From positions 1 through 64,000 of the forward strand of contig DATBZF010000005.1 in assembly GCA_036513315.1 (NCBI GenBank): DNA of 64,000 bases, written 5' to 3'. Both the position numbers and the translations under genes were made by a program. Under the pieces are notes generated by a model, which was not told the origin of the DNA, ran no database searches, and was given only the letters and a program-made list of their open reading frames with translations. The DNA is from Roseiarcus sp036513315 (GTDB lineage: Bacteria; Pseudomonadota; Alphaproteobacteria; Rhizobiales; Beijerinckiaceae). Shown here piece after piece: positions 17,681 to 26,343 of this stretch (its first letter is position 1; every line of letters begins with the position of its first letter).

Positions 17681-17719
17681 GGGCGGCGCGCGTAGGGAGG
17701 GAGTTTGCGCGCGCCGCCC
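17681..17719 (-). terminator. GC hairpin between binding-protein and permease genes
   Basis: Two perfect 12-base arms (17681-17692 and 17708-17719) enclose a 15-base loop, 22 bases after the binding-protein stop. No T-run follows. Such hairpins commonly lie behind binding-protein genes, where they stop part of the transcripts and protect the upstream message, so that the binding protein is made in excess. That role is inferred from position. Confidence 0.55.
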
Positions 17720-17741
17720 ACCATCTGGCAAGGCTGATCGT

Positions 17742-19184
17742 TCAACCCAGGCCAGCATCCTTCAATTGCTTGTCGATCGAAGCGGCGAGCTGGTCGAGGC
17801 CCTCGTCGACCGGCACTTCCTTGGCGACCATCTTCTGCAAGGTTTCCGCCCATAGAGTGGTGACGTCGAAGAACAAGGGCTGCGGCGTGAAGTAGATTTT
17901 CGCGCCGGGCGCCGAGGCCGCCAACTGATCGATGTAGCCGGTATAGGATTTGTTGAGGCGCGTCTTGAACGCCTCGTCGTTCGCCACGGAGGCGCGGACC
18001 GGGTTGACGAAATCCATCTTGGTGGCGCCGAACATGTCATGTTCGGTCGAGGACGCCCATTGCATGAAATACCAGGCGGCGTCCTTTTGCTTGCCGAAGG
18101 AATTCATCGCCAGCGACCAGATCCAGACATTCGGCGTCGGCGCCTTGGCGTCAGGATTGGCGGCAAAAGCATGGAAGCCGAGATTGCCCTTCTCTTTATT
18201 GTCCCCGCCGTCCATGAAATAGCCGAGAATATCGGCGTCGAAGATGGTCGCCGAGGCGCCGGCGCCAAGGTCCGTGCCGACCTGATACCAGGTATAGGTC
18301 GACCAGTTCTTCGGTCCGGATTTCTGGATCATGTCGACGAAGAGCTTGTGATACGCCTTGGACCCGGCGGTGTTCATCGCCGCCTTGAGCTTGCCGTCGG
18401 CGCCGACGGTCAGGTCCTTCTGTCCATAATTGGCGTAGCCCGACAGGAAGCCCGGATGGATCGTCGCCCATGAACGCGAGCCGCGAACGCCGATGCCGTA
18501 AGGCCCGCCGAGGTCTTTGGTCAGCTTGGCGGCCTTGTCGACGAGGTCGGGTAGATTCTTGGGCGGCTCGACGCCGGCCTTGTCGTACATCTTGCGGTTA
18601 TAGGTGATCGAGTTGAGCTCGTAGCCCCACGGAATGCACCATTGCTTGGCGTCCGCCGACCCAAGCGCGCCACCGGGCACGCCATTCCAGGCGGTCGAGG
18701 CGCGAAGACCGGGCAGCACGTCGTCCCAGGCGTATTTCGGATTGGTCTTGGCGGGGTCCTTGATATAGGCGCCAAGATCGTCGACCCAACCGGCCGGACC
18801 GTAAGTCCAGGTCATATAGGCGCCGGTCATGAAGGCGTCGTATTGGGACGACTTGGACGAAAGTGCGGCCGTCACCTTGTCGAAATAAACGTCTTCCGGG
18901 AAAATATCGTAGGTCACTTCCATGCCGGTCATCGCTTTGAAATTGTCGAGATCGGCGATCATCGCATCCGCATAGGGATGCTTGTTCAGAAGAAGGTGGA
19001 CCTTCGTCCCGTTGAATTTCTTCCAATCAAAATCGGCGGCGAGCGCCTGAGTGCTCGCGGCGTTGAGCATGAAATTCGCGGTCGCCGCCGAGATGCCGAG
19101 CTTACCGGCGCCCAGCATCAGATCGCGCCGACTTATCTTGCCAGCCTTATATTGTTCGAAGAAGTCTTTTGCTTTTTGCGACAT
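17742..19184 (-). CDS. Periplasmic solute-binding protein of the polyol ABC importer
   Basis: The 480-residue protein is an extracellular solute-binding protein of the CUT1 (family 1) type. The N-terminus has a twin-arginine-like export signal (SRRDLMLGAGKLG) ending near ALAADF. Binding-protein features such as DLVDKAAKLTKD and WYFMQWASS are typical. A strong ribosome binding site (AAGGAGAGG) precedes the ATG. It is the first structural gene after the regulator, 68 bases away, and the hairpin behind it fits higher expression. The ligand is likely erythritol or a related polyol, judged only from the operon. Confidence 0.88.
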   Translation of the reverse strand: MSQKAKDFFEQYKAGKISRRDLMLGAGKLGISAATANFMLNAASTQALAADFDWKKFNGTKVHLLLNKHPYADAMIADLDNFKAMTGMEVTYDIFPEDVYFDKVTAALSSKSSQYDAFMTGAYMTWTYGPAGWVDDLGAYIKDPAKTNPKYAWDDVLPGLRASTAWNGVPGGALGSADAKQWCIPWGYELNSITYNRKMYDKAGVEPPKNLPDLVDKAAKLTKDLGGPYGIGVRGSRSWATIHPGFLSGYANYGQKDLTVGADGKLKAAMNTAGSKAYHKLFVDMIQKSGPKNWSTYTWYQVGTDLGAGASATIFDADILGYFMDGGDNKEKGNLGFHAFAANPDAKAPTPNVWIWSLAMNSFGKQKDAAWYFMQWASSTEHDMFGATKMDFVNPVRASVANDEAFKTRLNKSYTGYIDQLAASAPGAKIYFTPQPLFFDVTTLWAETLQKMVAKEVPVDEGLDQLAASIDKQLKDAGLG

Positions 19185-19252
19185 GAGTTCCTCTCCTTAG
19201 GTTTCCTCGTTCTCGGTTTTTTCTTGTCGATCCGGATTCTTTCGCCCGGATT

Positions 19253-20215
19253 TCAAGCGGTCAGCGCTTTTGCTGTCCGTTCGTCAGTGATGAGGCCGAA
19301 GATCAGCCCGCTCGCCAAAATTGCTTTGATCGGATCTATTTTCGATCGACCGCCCGCGATGGCGACGGTCTTTTGTCTGCCGATGTCGGCCGCGGCCATG
19401 GACAGGGCTCGCGCCGAAAGATCGTTCTCGATCAATTTGCCGGTCAGGCTGAAAATATGGCCGAGAATTTCGCCCGCGCCGCCCGCCTTGCGGGCGTCCT
19501 CGAATTCGTCCCGTTCGATCATCCCCGTCGAGAGAATCGAAGCGTCCGCCTCCATCGTCCCGATGCCAACGATGCGCAATGTCGCCGCGATCCCAAGTTC
19601 CATGATCGCCGGCACCCCGCGCTGGGCCAGAAACACCGTCCGGTCCTCGACCGAATTGGCGTAGAACGGCAGCGGCAGAACATAGGCTTCGGCGCTCGTG
19701 CGCTCGGCGAGGCGATGGATGACGTCGAACGGCGTGGTTGAATAGCGCCGCGTCAGACCGCCCAGCAGCGACACCAGCTTGACCTGGCGGACATTCATTT
19801 TTGGCAACATGGAAACGCAGGACGCAAGCGTGCGCCCGTGACCGAAACCAATGGTCTTGTCCTCGCCGCTTTCGAGCGCGAGACGCAGAAACCGGCTGCC
19901 CGCCATGCCCAACGTTTGCAGCGGCAAGGCCTCGTCATCGAGATCCGGGCACACCTCGCAGAATTTGACCCCGAAGCGTTGGCATATCGCGTCCTCCAAC
20001 CGCAGGCATTCGGAAATGTCGCCATCGATGGAGAAGCGGACGAGCCCTTCCTTGTTGGCCCGGGCGATCAGCCGATGCGCTTTCAGGCTGGGTATTCTGA
20101 GTCTTTTGGCGACCTGCCCCTGGGTCAGCCCGGCGCCGTAGTGCAGCCAGGCCGCGCGGACGCAGAGGTCGACGTCGTCGCTGTTGGCGTTCCTTGGGGC
20201 CCGGGTCAGCATCAT
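19253..20215 (-). CDS. eryD: SorC-family regulator, EryD-like repressor
   Basis: The 320-residue protein has an N-terminal helix-turn-helix (about 15-60, with GLTQGQVAKRLRIP) and a C-terminal sugar-phosphate-binding domain of the SorC/DeoR fold (GFGHGRTLASCV, then LVSLLGG, then VGIGTMEADASI). In Brucella and Rhizobium, EryD represses the ery genes and is relieved by erythritol or its metabolite. Here the gene leads the minus-strand operon and faces the eryI-eryC pair across a 146-base gap, which is the natural place for its operators. Two adjacent ATG codons could serve as start. Confidence 0.82.
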   Translation of the reverse strand: MMLTRAPRNANSDDVDLCVRAAWLHYGAGLTQGQVAKRLRIPSLKAHRLIARANKEGLVRFSIDGDISECLRLEDAICQRFGVKFCEVCPDLDDEALPLQTLGMAGSRFLRLALESGEDKTIGFGHGRTLASCVSMLPKMNVRQVKLVSLLGGLTRRYSTTPFDVIHRLAERTSAEAYVLPLPFYANSVEDRTVFLAQRGVPAIMELGIAATLRIVGIGTMEADASILSTGMIERDEFEDARKAGGAGEILGHIFSLTGKLIENDLSARALSMAAADIGRQKTVAIAGGRSKIDPIKAILASGLIFGLITDERTAKALTA

Positions 20216-20361
20216 TCAGACCGATAATTTTTTCTTGTGGTGAAGTTTGTTTCATTTTGATATGGTGTTGTCAAGGGAGGCGGCGAACGTTCGTTTTGCC
20301 GCGGCGCTACCGGGCGCTGCGATACCCGTGGGAAAAGCCGGGGTTGGGGCGAGGAGAGGGC
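20216..20361. promoter_or_regulatory. Divergent promoter region of the ery-type locus
   Basis: This 146-base gap separates eryD (minus) from eryI (plus), so it must hold both promoters. It is markedly AT-rich between 20225 and 20270. A small palindrome, TGAA-6-TTCA at 20241-20254, is a candidate half of an EryD operator; its arms are short, so the site is tentative. The eryI ribosome binding site (GAGGAGAGGG, 20351-20360) closes the region. Confidence 0.45.
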
Positions 20362-20808
20362 ATGAAGATCGCTTTGGGCGCCGACACCGCCGGCAAGCCG
20401 CTACTCGACGTAATCGCGGCGCATTTGAAGACGAAGAAGGACGTGACCGTCGTCGACCTCAGCGAACCCGGCTATTACGCCGGCGTCGCCGATCGCGTCG
20501 CGTCGTCGATCAATTCCGGGCAGAACGAGCGCGCGATTCTTTTTTGCGGGACGGGCATCGGCGTCTGCATTTCCGCGAACAAGGTCCCTGGCATTCGCGC
20601 CGCGCTGACCCACGACACTTATTCCGCCGAGCGCGCCGCCAGATCGAACAACGCCCAGATCATCACGATGGGCGCGCGCGTCATCGGGCCTGAGCTCGCC
20701 AAGGCGATCGTCGACGCATGGCTCGCCGCCGAGTTCGATCCCGAGGGCGCTTCAGCAGGCAATGTCGCTGCGATCGACGAGCTCGATAAGAAATATGGGA
20801 AGCTTTGA
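20362..20808 (+). CDS. eryI: EryI-like RpiB-family isomerase (D-erythrulose 4-phosphate isomerase)
   Basis: The 148-residue protein has the RpiB fold. The catalytic Cys62 lies in CGTGIGVCISANK and the ITMGARVIG strand follows. Two histidines usual in ribose-phosphate isomerases are replaced: GADTAG has Thr in place of His near residue 9, and RSNNAQ has Asn in place of His. The same pattern marks EryI of Brucella, which interconverts D-erythrulose 4-phosphate and D-erythrose 4-phosphate, feeding the pentose phosphate pathway. The ATG at 20362 follows GAGGAGAGGG directly. Its stop overlaps the eryC start by one base. Confidence 0.82.
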   Translation: MKIALGADTAGKPLLDVIAAHLKTKKDVTVVDLSEPGYYAGVADRVASSINSGQNERAILFCGTGIGVCISANKVPGIRAALTHDTYSAERAARSNNAQIITMGARVIGPELAKAIVDAWLAAEFDPEGASAGNVAAIDELDKKYGKL

Positions 20809-21758
20809 TGATTTCGGGAGGAGTGCGCGCCGCCCGATCGTTCCGGCTTTCGCTGAGCACTAATCCATTCGTCAATCGGTTCGCCGAGCCTCACGCATTG
20901 ATCCGGGCGATCGCCGAAGAGGTTGGCATCGGCTATATCCAGCTCACCCACGAATTCATCAATCCCGGATGGCCGGCGGCGGTGATCCGCCGCCTGACTG
21001 ACGAAATGGCGCGGAGCTGCACGACGCTCGGCGTCAAAGTCACCTCGCTGATGACAGGTCCTTATGGGCGGCTCAATCATTTCGGGCATCCCGATGCCGA
21101 CGTGCGCCAATATTACGTCGATTGGTTCAAGGGCTTGGTCGACATTTCAGCAGACCTCGGCTGTCCGGCCGTCGGAACTCAATTCGCGATCCTGACCTAT
21201 CGCGATTACGACGATCCAGCGCGGCGCGAACGCCGCATGAATGAGGCGCTGGCATGCTGGCGCGCCGTCGCCGAACATGCGGCGCGGCGCGGCCTCGCGT
21301 TTCTGTTCTGGGAGCCCATGTCGGTCGGCCGCGAGCTCGGCCATACAATCAAAGAAGCTCTTGCGTTGCAGGAGACCCTCGATAGAGCAGGTCTCGCCAT
21401 CCCGCTGAAGGCGATGATTGACATCGACCATGGCGATGTCTCCTCGCCCGATCCCACCGACACCGACCCCTATTGCTGGGCGCGCGCCTTCGCGGCGCGC
21501 TCGCCGATCATCCACGTCAAGCAGAGTTCGGCCAACAAGGGCGGCCATTGGCCCTTCACCGCCGATCGTAACCGCGATGGCCGCATTGTTCCGGAAAAAC
21601 TGATCGAGACGATCCGCGCGGGCGGCGGCGAAGGCAACGAATTGTGCATGGAATTGGCGTTCCGCGAACGGGAGCCCGCCGATCGCAATGTCCTTGCGAT
21701 GACCAGGGAATCGGTCGCCTTCTGGAAGCCCTTCCTCGATATCGGGCGGCCGGACTGA
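20808..21758 (+). CDS. eryC: EryC-like sugar-phosphate epimerase (TIM barrel)
   Basis: The 316-residue protein belongs to the xylose-isomerase-like TIM-barrel family and strongly recalls EryC: LSTNPFVNRFAEP, LTHEFINPGW, TGPYGRLNHFGHPDADVR, FWEPMSVGRE and IDIDHGDV are family hallmarks. Metal ligands are expected from the Glu of WEP, the Asp/His of IDIDHGD, and a later Glu. EryC epimerises erythrulose 1-phosphate at C3 in the Brucella erythritol route. The ATG at 20808 shares its A with the eryI stop (TGATG), so the two are coupled. The gene converges on the ferredoxin gene. Confidence 0.85.
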   Translation: MISGGVRAARSFRLSLSTNPFVNRFAEPHALIRAIAEEVGIGYIQLTHEFINPGWPAAVIRRLTDEMARSCTTLGVKVTSLMTGPYGRLNHFGHPDADVRQYYVDWFKGLVDISADLGCPAVGTQFAILTYRDYDDPARRERRMNEALACWRAVAEHAARRGLAFLFWEPMSVGRELGHTIKEALALQETLDRAGLAIPLKAMIDIDHGDVSSPDPTDTDPYCWARAFAARSPIIHVKQSSANKGGHWPFTADRNRDGRIVPEKLIETIRAGGGEGNELCMELAFREREPADRNVLAMTRESVAFWKPFLDIGRPD

Positions 21759-21764
21759 GCCCTC

Positions 21765-21779
21765 GCGCAGCCGCTGCGC
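21765..21779. terminator. Short hairpin between convergent genes
   Basis: A six-base GC stem with a three-base loop (21765-21770 and 21774-21779) fills the 21-base gap between the convergent eryC and ferredoxin stops. No T-run follows on either strand. It may end transcription from both sides, but the evidence is position only. Confidence 0.3.
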
Positions 21780-22124
21780 TCACTTCTCCTGCATCGCGGG
21801 CGATCGGGGATGCGCGGCGATGAGCGGATGATCGACGCTGCTTTTGTGCTGCGCATCGGCGCCGCCCGGCGAGCCCCAGCCGGTGATCGCCGGGCCGAAG
21901 AATTCGGCGTTGACCGGCCCGAAGGCGCGCTCGCTCTCCGGCAGGTCCTCCGCGGCATAGATCGCCTCGACCGGACAGACGGAAAGGCATAGGCCGCAAT
22001 CGATACATTCGTCCGGCTGGATATACATCATCCGGCCACCCTCATAGATGCACTCGACCGGGCAGACGGCCTGGCACGCGCCGTCCTTGACGTCGATGCA
22101 AGTGGTGGCGATGACATAGGCCAT
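21780..22124 (-). CDS. fdxA: 7Fe ferredoxin (FdxA type)
   Basis: The 114-residue protein has two cluster motifs: CX7CXXXCP at residues 9-21 for the [3Fe-4S] site, and CIDCGLCLSVCP near 40-51 for the [4Fe-4S] site. A C-terminal extension follows, as in FdxA-type ferredoxins of Proteobacteria. It carries electrons at low potential in the cytoplasm. It is the last gene of the operon that starts at 28203, seven bases after the enoyl-CoA hydratase gene, so it may take electrons from the FAD oxidoreductase encoded upstream, which is inference. Confidence 0.88.
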   Translation of the reverse strand: MAYVIATTCIDVKDGACQAVCPVECIYEGGRMMYIQPDECIDCGLCLSVCPVEAIYAAEDLPESERAFGPVNAEFFGPAITGWGSPGGADAQHKSSVDHPLIAAHPRSPAMQEK

Positions 22125-22131
22125 TGCGGCC

Positions 22132-22908
22132 TCAGCGCCCGCGCCATTGCGGGGCGCGCTTTTCCTGGAATGCGCGCACGCCCTCGTCCTGATCGGCCGA
22201 TCGCAGCGCGTCGATCAGCGCCGGCAGGCGCAACATCTGCGCTTCTTGGGCGGAGAGGCCCGCGCCGGCCCGCACCATCTGCTTGATCGCGCGCACTGAC
22301 AACGGCGCACAGGCGAGAACATCGGCGATCCAGCGCGCGACGCGATCGTCGAGCTCCTGCAACGGCGCCACTTCGTTGACAAGGCCAAAGCGCAGCGCCT
22401 CCTCCGCATCGATGCGACGGCCGGTGAGCAGCATCCCCATCGCCCAGACATGGGGAATGCGGCGCGCCAGCAGCGCGATGCCGCCGTCAAGCGCGAGCCG
22501 CCCGACGCGCGGCTCGGGCAGGCCGAAGGTGGCGTTTGTGGAGGCAATGACGATATCACAGCCGAGCACCATCTCCATCCCCCCGCCGAGCGCATGGCCG
22601 TTGACGCGAGCAATGACGGGAACGTCGAGCGTGTCGCGCAAGGCAATGCCGCCAAAGCCGCCGGGACGCGGCGCGGCCCAATATTCGAGCCCGCTCGATC
22701 CCGAACCGCCTTTCATATCGGCGCCTGTGCAAAAGGCGCGCTCGCCAGCGCCGGTGAGCACGACGACGCGAATATCGCGATCCCGCTCGATCGCTTCCCA
22801 GACCCGGATCAATTCCGCCTCAGTCGCAGAATCGACGGCGTTGAGGCGATCGGGCCGATTCAGCGTGACCCGTGCGACATGGTCCTTGACGGAAAATTCC
22901 ACACTCAT
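22132..22908 (-). CDS. Enoyl-CoA hydratase/isomerase family protein
   Basis: The 258-residue protein is a full-length crotonase. The oxyanion-hole region reads FCTGADMKG and NGHALGGGMEM, and both catalytic glutamates have counterparts (GGGMEM and LPEPRVG). It hydrates or isomerises an enoyl-CoA. The frame is open far upstream, but the ATG at 22908 overlaps the CaiB stop (ATGA, 22905-22908), which decides the start. The pairing with a CaiB-type CoA-transferase recalls CaiB/CaiD of carnitine metabolism, but the true substrate is unknown. Confidence 0.87.
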   Translation of the reverse strand: MSVEFSVKDHVARVTLNRPDRLNAVDSATEAELIRVWEAIERDRDIRVVVLTGAGERAFCTGADMKGGSGSSGLEYWAAPRPGGFGGIALRDTLDVPVIARVNGHALGGGMEMVLGCDIVIASTNATFGLPEPRVGRLALDGGIALLARRIPHVWAMGMLLTGRRIDAEEALRFGLVNEVAPLQELDDRVARWIADVLACAPLSVRAIKQMVRAGAGLSAQEAQMLRLPALIDALRSADQDEGVRAFQEKRAPQWRGR

Positions 22909-24095
22909 GCGAGGACGCCAGTCTTTCTCAACGCCGCGATCCGTTCGGCGGGATAACCGACCTCGCTCAGAATGGCGTCGCCGTCGGCGCCAAGCGCCGG
23001 CGGCGGGCGGCGAATCTGGAAAGCATTGGCGTCCATACTGAGGGGCGTGCCGATCAACGGCATCGCCTTGGCGCCGCCATTCAGCGTCACCACCGTCCGA
23101 TTGGCTTTGGTCTGTTCGTGGCCGAGCGCTTCGGCGAGCGTCAGCACAGGCGCGCAAAGCAGGTCCTGTTCGTCGAGCCGGTCGAGCCAATGCTGCGTCG
23201 TGTTCGACGCAAAGCGTTCGCGGAACATCGCCTGCAACTCGGCCTTGTGCTCGACCTGACCCTGAAACGTCGCATAGCGCTGATCGGCGGAAAGATCGGG
23301 CAGACCGAGCGCGGCGCAAATGTCCTGCAGCGGGTTGCTCTTGAAGGCGCCGACCAGCACAAGCGCGCCGTCGGTCGTCTCAAACCCGCCGGTCAGCGGA
23401 TAGGAGCCCCAACTGAAGTGCCGTCCGCGCTGCAGCCACATCGCCGCTTCCTGCATCTGCATGGCGAGCATCGATTCGAACAGCGAAACCGCGACCTGTT
23501 GGCCGCGCCCTGTCTTCTCGCGTTGCAGCAATGCAAGAAGGATCGCCTGCACCAGATGCATGCCGGCCGTATAGTCGCAGAGCGAAGTCGCATAGACGGT
23601 GAGCGGCTCGTTATCGTTGCATTTGCGCCGCATCACGCCCGACAGCGCCTGCGCGAGAATGTCCTGGCCGCCTTTGTAGGAGAGGGGGCCGGTCTGACCG
23701 AAGCCGGAGCCGAAGGCGCAGATGATCCTCGGATTGATCTTGGCGAGCTCTTCATAGCCAAAGCCCATGCGCTCCATGACGCCGGCGCGAAAATTGTTGG
23801 CGACGACGTCGGCGTCGCGCACGAGGTCATAGATGATCGCCTTACCGTCCGGCTTGCGCAGATCGAGCGCGATCGAACGCTTGTTGCGGTTGAGGCTGCG
23901 GAAGACCGGATTGTCGAAGCCGTCGGGATCGTCGGCGACCGAACTGCGCGACAGGTCGCCGGCGCCCGGCCGTTCGATCTTGACGACATCGGCGCCGTAG
24001 TCGGCGAGCACCTGCGTCGCGCTGGGGCCCAACATGACCTGGGTGAAATCGATGACGCGGACGCCCGACAGCGGTTGGGCGGAATTGGTGTCCAT
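22905..24095 (-). CDS. CaiB/BaiF (family III) CoA-transferase
   Basis: The 396-residue protein is typical in length. The N-terminal LSGVRVIDFTQVMLGPSAT and the GADVVKIERPGAGD motif define the family; the catalytic Asp is expected in SLCDYTAGMH, near residue 170. Family III transferases move CoA between carboxylic acids and so activate the substrate for the hydratase encoded next. The gene lies 12 bases after the FAD oxidoreductase gene and overlaps the hydratase gene by four bases. The acid that is activated cannot be told from the sequence. Confidence 0.87.
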   Translation of the reverse strand: MDTNSAQPLSGVRVIDFTQVMLGPSATQVLADYGADVVKIERPGAGDLSRSSVADDPDGFDNPVFRSLNRNKRSIALDLRKPDGKAIIYDLVRDADVVANNFRAGVMERMGFGYEELAKINPRIICAFGSGFGQTGPLSYKGGQDILAQALSGVMRRKCNDNEPLTVYATSLCDYTAGMHLVQAILLALLQREKTGRGQQVAVSLFESMLAMQMQEAAMWLQRGRHFSWGSYPLTGGFETTDGALVLVGAFKSNPLQDICAALGLPDLSADQRYATFQGQVEHKAELQAMFRERFASNTTQHWLDRLDEQDLLCAPVLTLAEALGHEQTKANRTVVTLNGGAKAMPLIGTPLSMDANAFQIRRPPPALGADGDAILSEVGYPAERIAALRKTGVLA

Positions 24096-24107
24096 TCTGA
24101 AGGTCCC

Positions 24108-25460
24108 TTATTCGGCGGCGATAGCGGTGAGGGCGTTGGATGCGGGCCGATCGCCGGGATCGCCGCCCTGCGCGCGCAGCTTGGCCTGCAGTCTCGCGAC
24201 ATCGACCCGATCGACGGCGATATCGGCGTCGAGTGCGAGCGCCGCGGCGACGCCCGCCGCCTCGCCCATCGCCATGCAGGGGGGAATTTCTCGTGAATTG
24301 CGCTGCGCCGAGGAGGTCGCGGAATAGTGCCGGCCCGCCACCAGCAATTGGCCGACATTGCGCGGCAGCATCGTGCGATAGGGATAGTAATAATCGCGCC
24401 CGCGCGCCACGCTGTCGGGAAAATGCCGCCGCTGCGCGACATCGTCCTTGGTCATGACATAGACGCCGTCGAGCAGGCGCGTCTGTCGAATGCCGATCTG
24501 CGGCGCGACATCGACAACGAAAGCCCCTTCGAAGCCGGGCATCTTTTCGCGCACGAAGGCGACGAGCGCGGCGATGCGTTCGCGCCCCTGGAAATCGGCG
24601 CGCGTGAGATCCTCGACCTTGACGCCGTCGAGGCCCGCCATATGCGGGCAATTGCACCAGACGATGCCCGGCAAAGGCGTCTTCAGCCACCATTTGTCCC
24701 ACGAGCCGCCCATGATCCTCTTCGCCTCCCGGTCGACGGCGTTGAAGGCGGCCGGCTCCTCATATTCGAAGCGCTCGGCCGCCCCGACATCGACGCCGCC
24801 GAGGCGGAATACGGTCGTGACAATATAAGAGCCATGGGTGAACGGCGCGCCGGCGGAGGCGGCGACATCGAGGTCGCCGCTCGCGTCGACGACGATTTTG
24901 CCCATGATCGCCTGGCGCCCGCTCTTCGACTCGCAGATGACGCCGACGATGCGGCCGTCTTCGACGATCGCGCGCGAAAACCAGCTATGCAGACGCAGAT
25001 CGACTTTCGCCTCGCCGATCATTGCGTTGGCGACGCGTTTGTAACCGTCGGGATCGAAGGCGGCGGCATAGCAGATCGGCTGCGGCTTCATATGCGAATG
25101 AAAGTCGAAGACGCCCCAGCGCGACCATTTGCGCCATAGCGCCGGATCGGAGCGGCGCTCGGATTCCGGCGGCACCACGCAGAGGCCGATGCGCTCCATG
25201 CGATCGATCATCTCGCCGCACAATCCGCGCACGCTGATCTCGTCGCCGTTGCACATATCGTCCAGCACGAGGACCATGCCGCCCGAGGCGAGGCCGCCGA
25301 GATAAGCGTAGCGTTCGATCAGCGTGACGGAGAGGCCGTTGCGTGCGCCGGCGACTGCCGCCGCAATGCCGGCCGGGCCGCCGCCGACGACGACAAGATC
25401 GACGCGGCGCACGACAGGAATCTGGCCCTCGGGCTCGGTGATATGGTCGAGGCTGGTCAT
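24108..25460 (-). CDS. FAD-dependent oxidoreductase (FAD_oxidored family)
   Basis: The 450-residue protein opens with a Rossmann FAD motif VVVGGGPAGIAAA (about 24-36) and has the family's YLGGLASGGMV, VVDASGDLDVAA and RTMLPRNVGQLLVAG segments. Members are uncharacterised dehydrogenases found near transporters and catabolic genes. AGGAG precedes the ATG. No signal peptide, so cytoplasmic. It sits between the NMT1-type importer and the CoA-transferase, suggesting it oxidises the imported compound before CoA activation; the ferredoxin at the operon end could be its electron acceptor. Both roles are inferred. Confidence 0.82.
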   Translation of the reverse strand: MTSLDHITEPEGQIPVVRRVDLVVVGGGPAGIAAAVAGARNGLSVTLIERYAYLGGLASGGMVLVLDDMCNGDEISVRGLCGEMIDRMERIGLCVVPPESERRSDPALWRKWSRWGVFDFHSHMKPQPICYAAAFDPDGYKRVANAMIGEAKVDLRLHSWFSRAIVEDGRIVGVICESKSGRQAIMGKIVVDASGDLDVAASAGAPFTHGSYIVTTVFRLGGVDVGAAERFEYEEPAAFNAVDREAKRIMGGSWDKWWLKTPLPGIVWCNCPHMAGLDGVKVEDLTRADFQGRERIAALVAFVREKMPGFEGAFVVDVAPQIGIRQTRLLDGVYVMTKDDVAQRRHFPDSVARGRDYYYPYRTMLPRNVGQLLVAGRHYSATSSAQRNSREIPPCMAMGEAAGVAAALALDADIAVDRVDVARLQAKLRAQGGDPGDRPASNALTAIAAE

Positions 25461-25494
25461 ATTTGAACTCCTGGATAGGACGGATACGCGTATG

Positions 25495-26343
25495 TCATCC
25501 CGTCTGCGCTGCGTTCCATTTGAGAAAATAGCGCTCGAGCCATGAGATCACGCCGAAAAAGATCGCCGAGAACAGCGAGCCGACGACGATCGTCGCGTAG
25601 AGCAAGGCGGAATCGAAATTGTAGGTCGCCTGGATGATCAGCGCCCCGATGCCGGTCGTCGCACCGATCCATTCGCCGACAATGGCGCCGATCACCGAAG
25701 TCGCGGCGGCGATCTTGAGGGCGGAGAACAGATAGGGCAGCGAACTCTTCAACCGCAGCTTGAAGAAGATTTCGCTGGGCGATGCGGAAAGGATGCGCAT
25801 CAGCTCCATCTGCTGCGGACTGACGGCGCGCAAGCCGCGCGTCATATTGACCAGCGTCGGGAAGAAACAGATGAGCGCGGCGATCGCGACTTTAGCCTCC
25901 ATGCCGTTGCCAAGCAGCAGCACGAGAATGGGCGCATAGGCCATCACCGGGATCGTGTGAACCATCACCGCGATCGGAAAGAACGCTTCCTCAGCGGTGC
26001 GCTGGTGGACAAAGATGGTGGCGAGCATAATCGCCGCGCTATTGCCAATCAGAAAGCCGGCGATCGCCTCCGTCGCCGTCGGCGCCAGATTCGCGATCAG
26101 CAATCCAAATTTTTGGTAAAGCGTCGCCGCCACCGCCGTGGGCGCCGGCGCGATAAACGGTCGGATGTGAAAGAAGACAACGCCAAGCTCCCAGAGGAGC
26201 AGCAGCAGAATAGCCGCGCCGAGCGGCAGCAGCCGGCGCCGCCAGGCTGACCATCGCGCGGCGGCGGCGAATTGCGCCTGCGCGGAGTCCTCCGAAGCAA
26301 AGGCCTCGCGCGGATTCGACGAGGAGAGCGTCGGCGCGCTCAT
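25495..26343 (-). CDS. ABC importer permease (SsuC/TauC/NrtB type)
   Basis: The 282-residue inner-membrane protein has about six membrane segments and the EAA-like loop of the nitrate/sulfonate/taurine family (ELMRILSASPSEIFFKL then SLPYLFSALK). The ATG at 26343 overlaps the ATPase stop by one base (TGATG); another ATG six bases upstream would overlap by seven. It forms the channel for the substrate captured by the NMT1-type binding protein encoded two genes upstream. Confidence 0.87.
   Translation of the reverse strand: MSAPTLSSSNPREAFASEDSAQAQFAAAARWSAWRRRLLPLGAAILLLLLWELGVVFFHIRPFIAPAPTAVAATLYQKFGLLIANLAPTATEAIAGFLIGNSAAIMLATIFVHQRTAEEAFFPIAVMVHTIPVMAYAPILVLLLGNGMEAKVAIAALICFFPTLVNMTRGLRAVSPQQMELMRILSASPSEIFFKLRLKSSLPYLFSALKIAAATSVIGAIVGEWIGATTGIGALIIQATYNFDSALLYATIVVGSLFSAIFFGVISWLERYFLKWNAAQTG

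Noticed and set aside
9295..19184. Reading the whole minus-strand operon as a glycerol (glp) operon
   Set aside because: The two-ATPase importer and GlpD-like gene fit, but eryA-, eryC-, eryD- and eryI-type neighbours point to erythritol.
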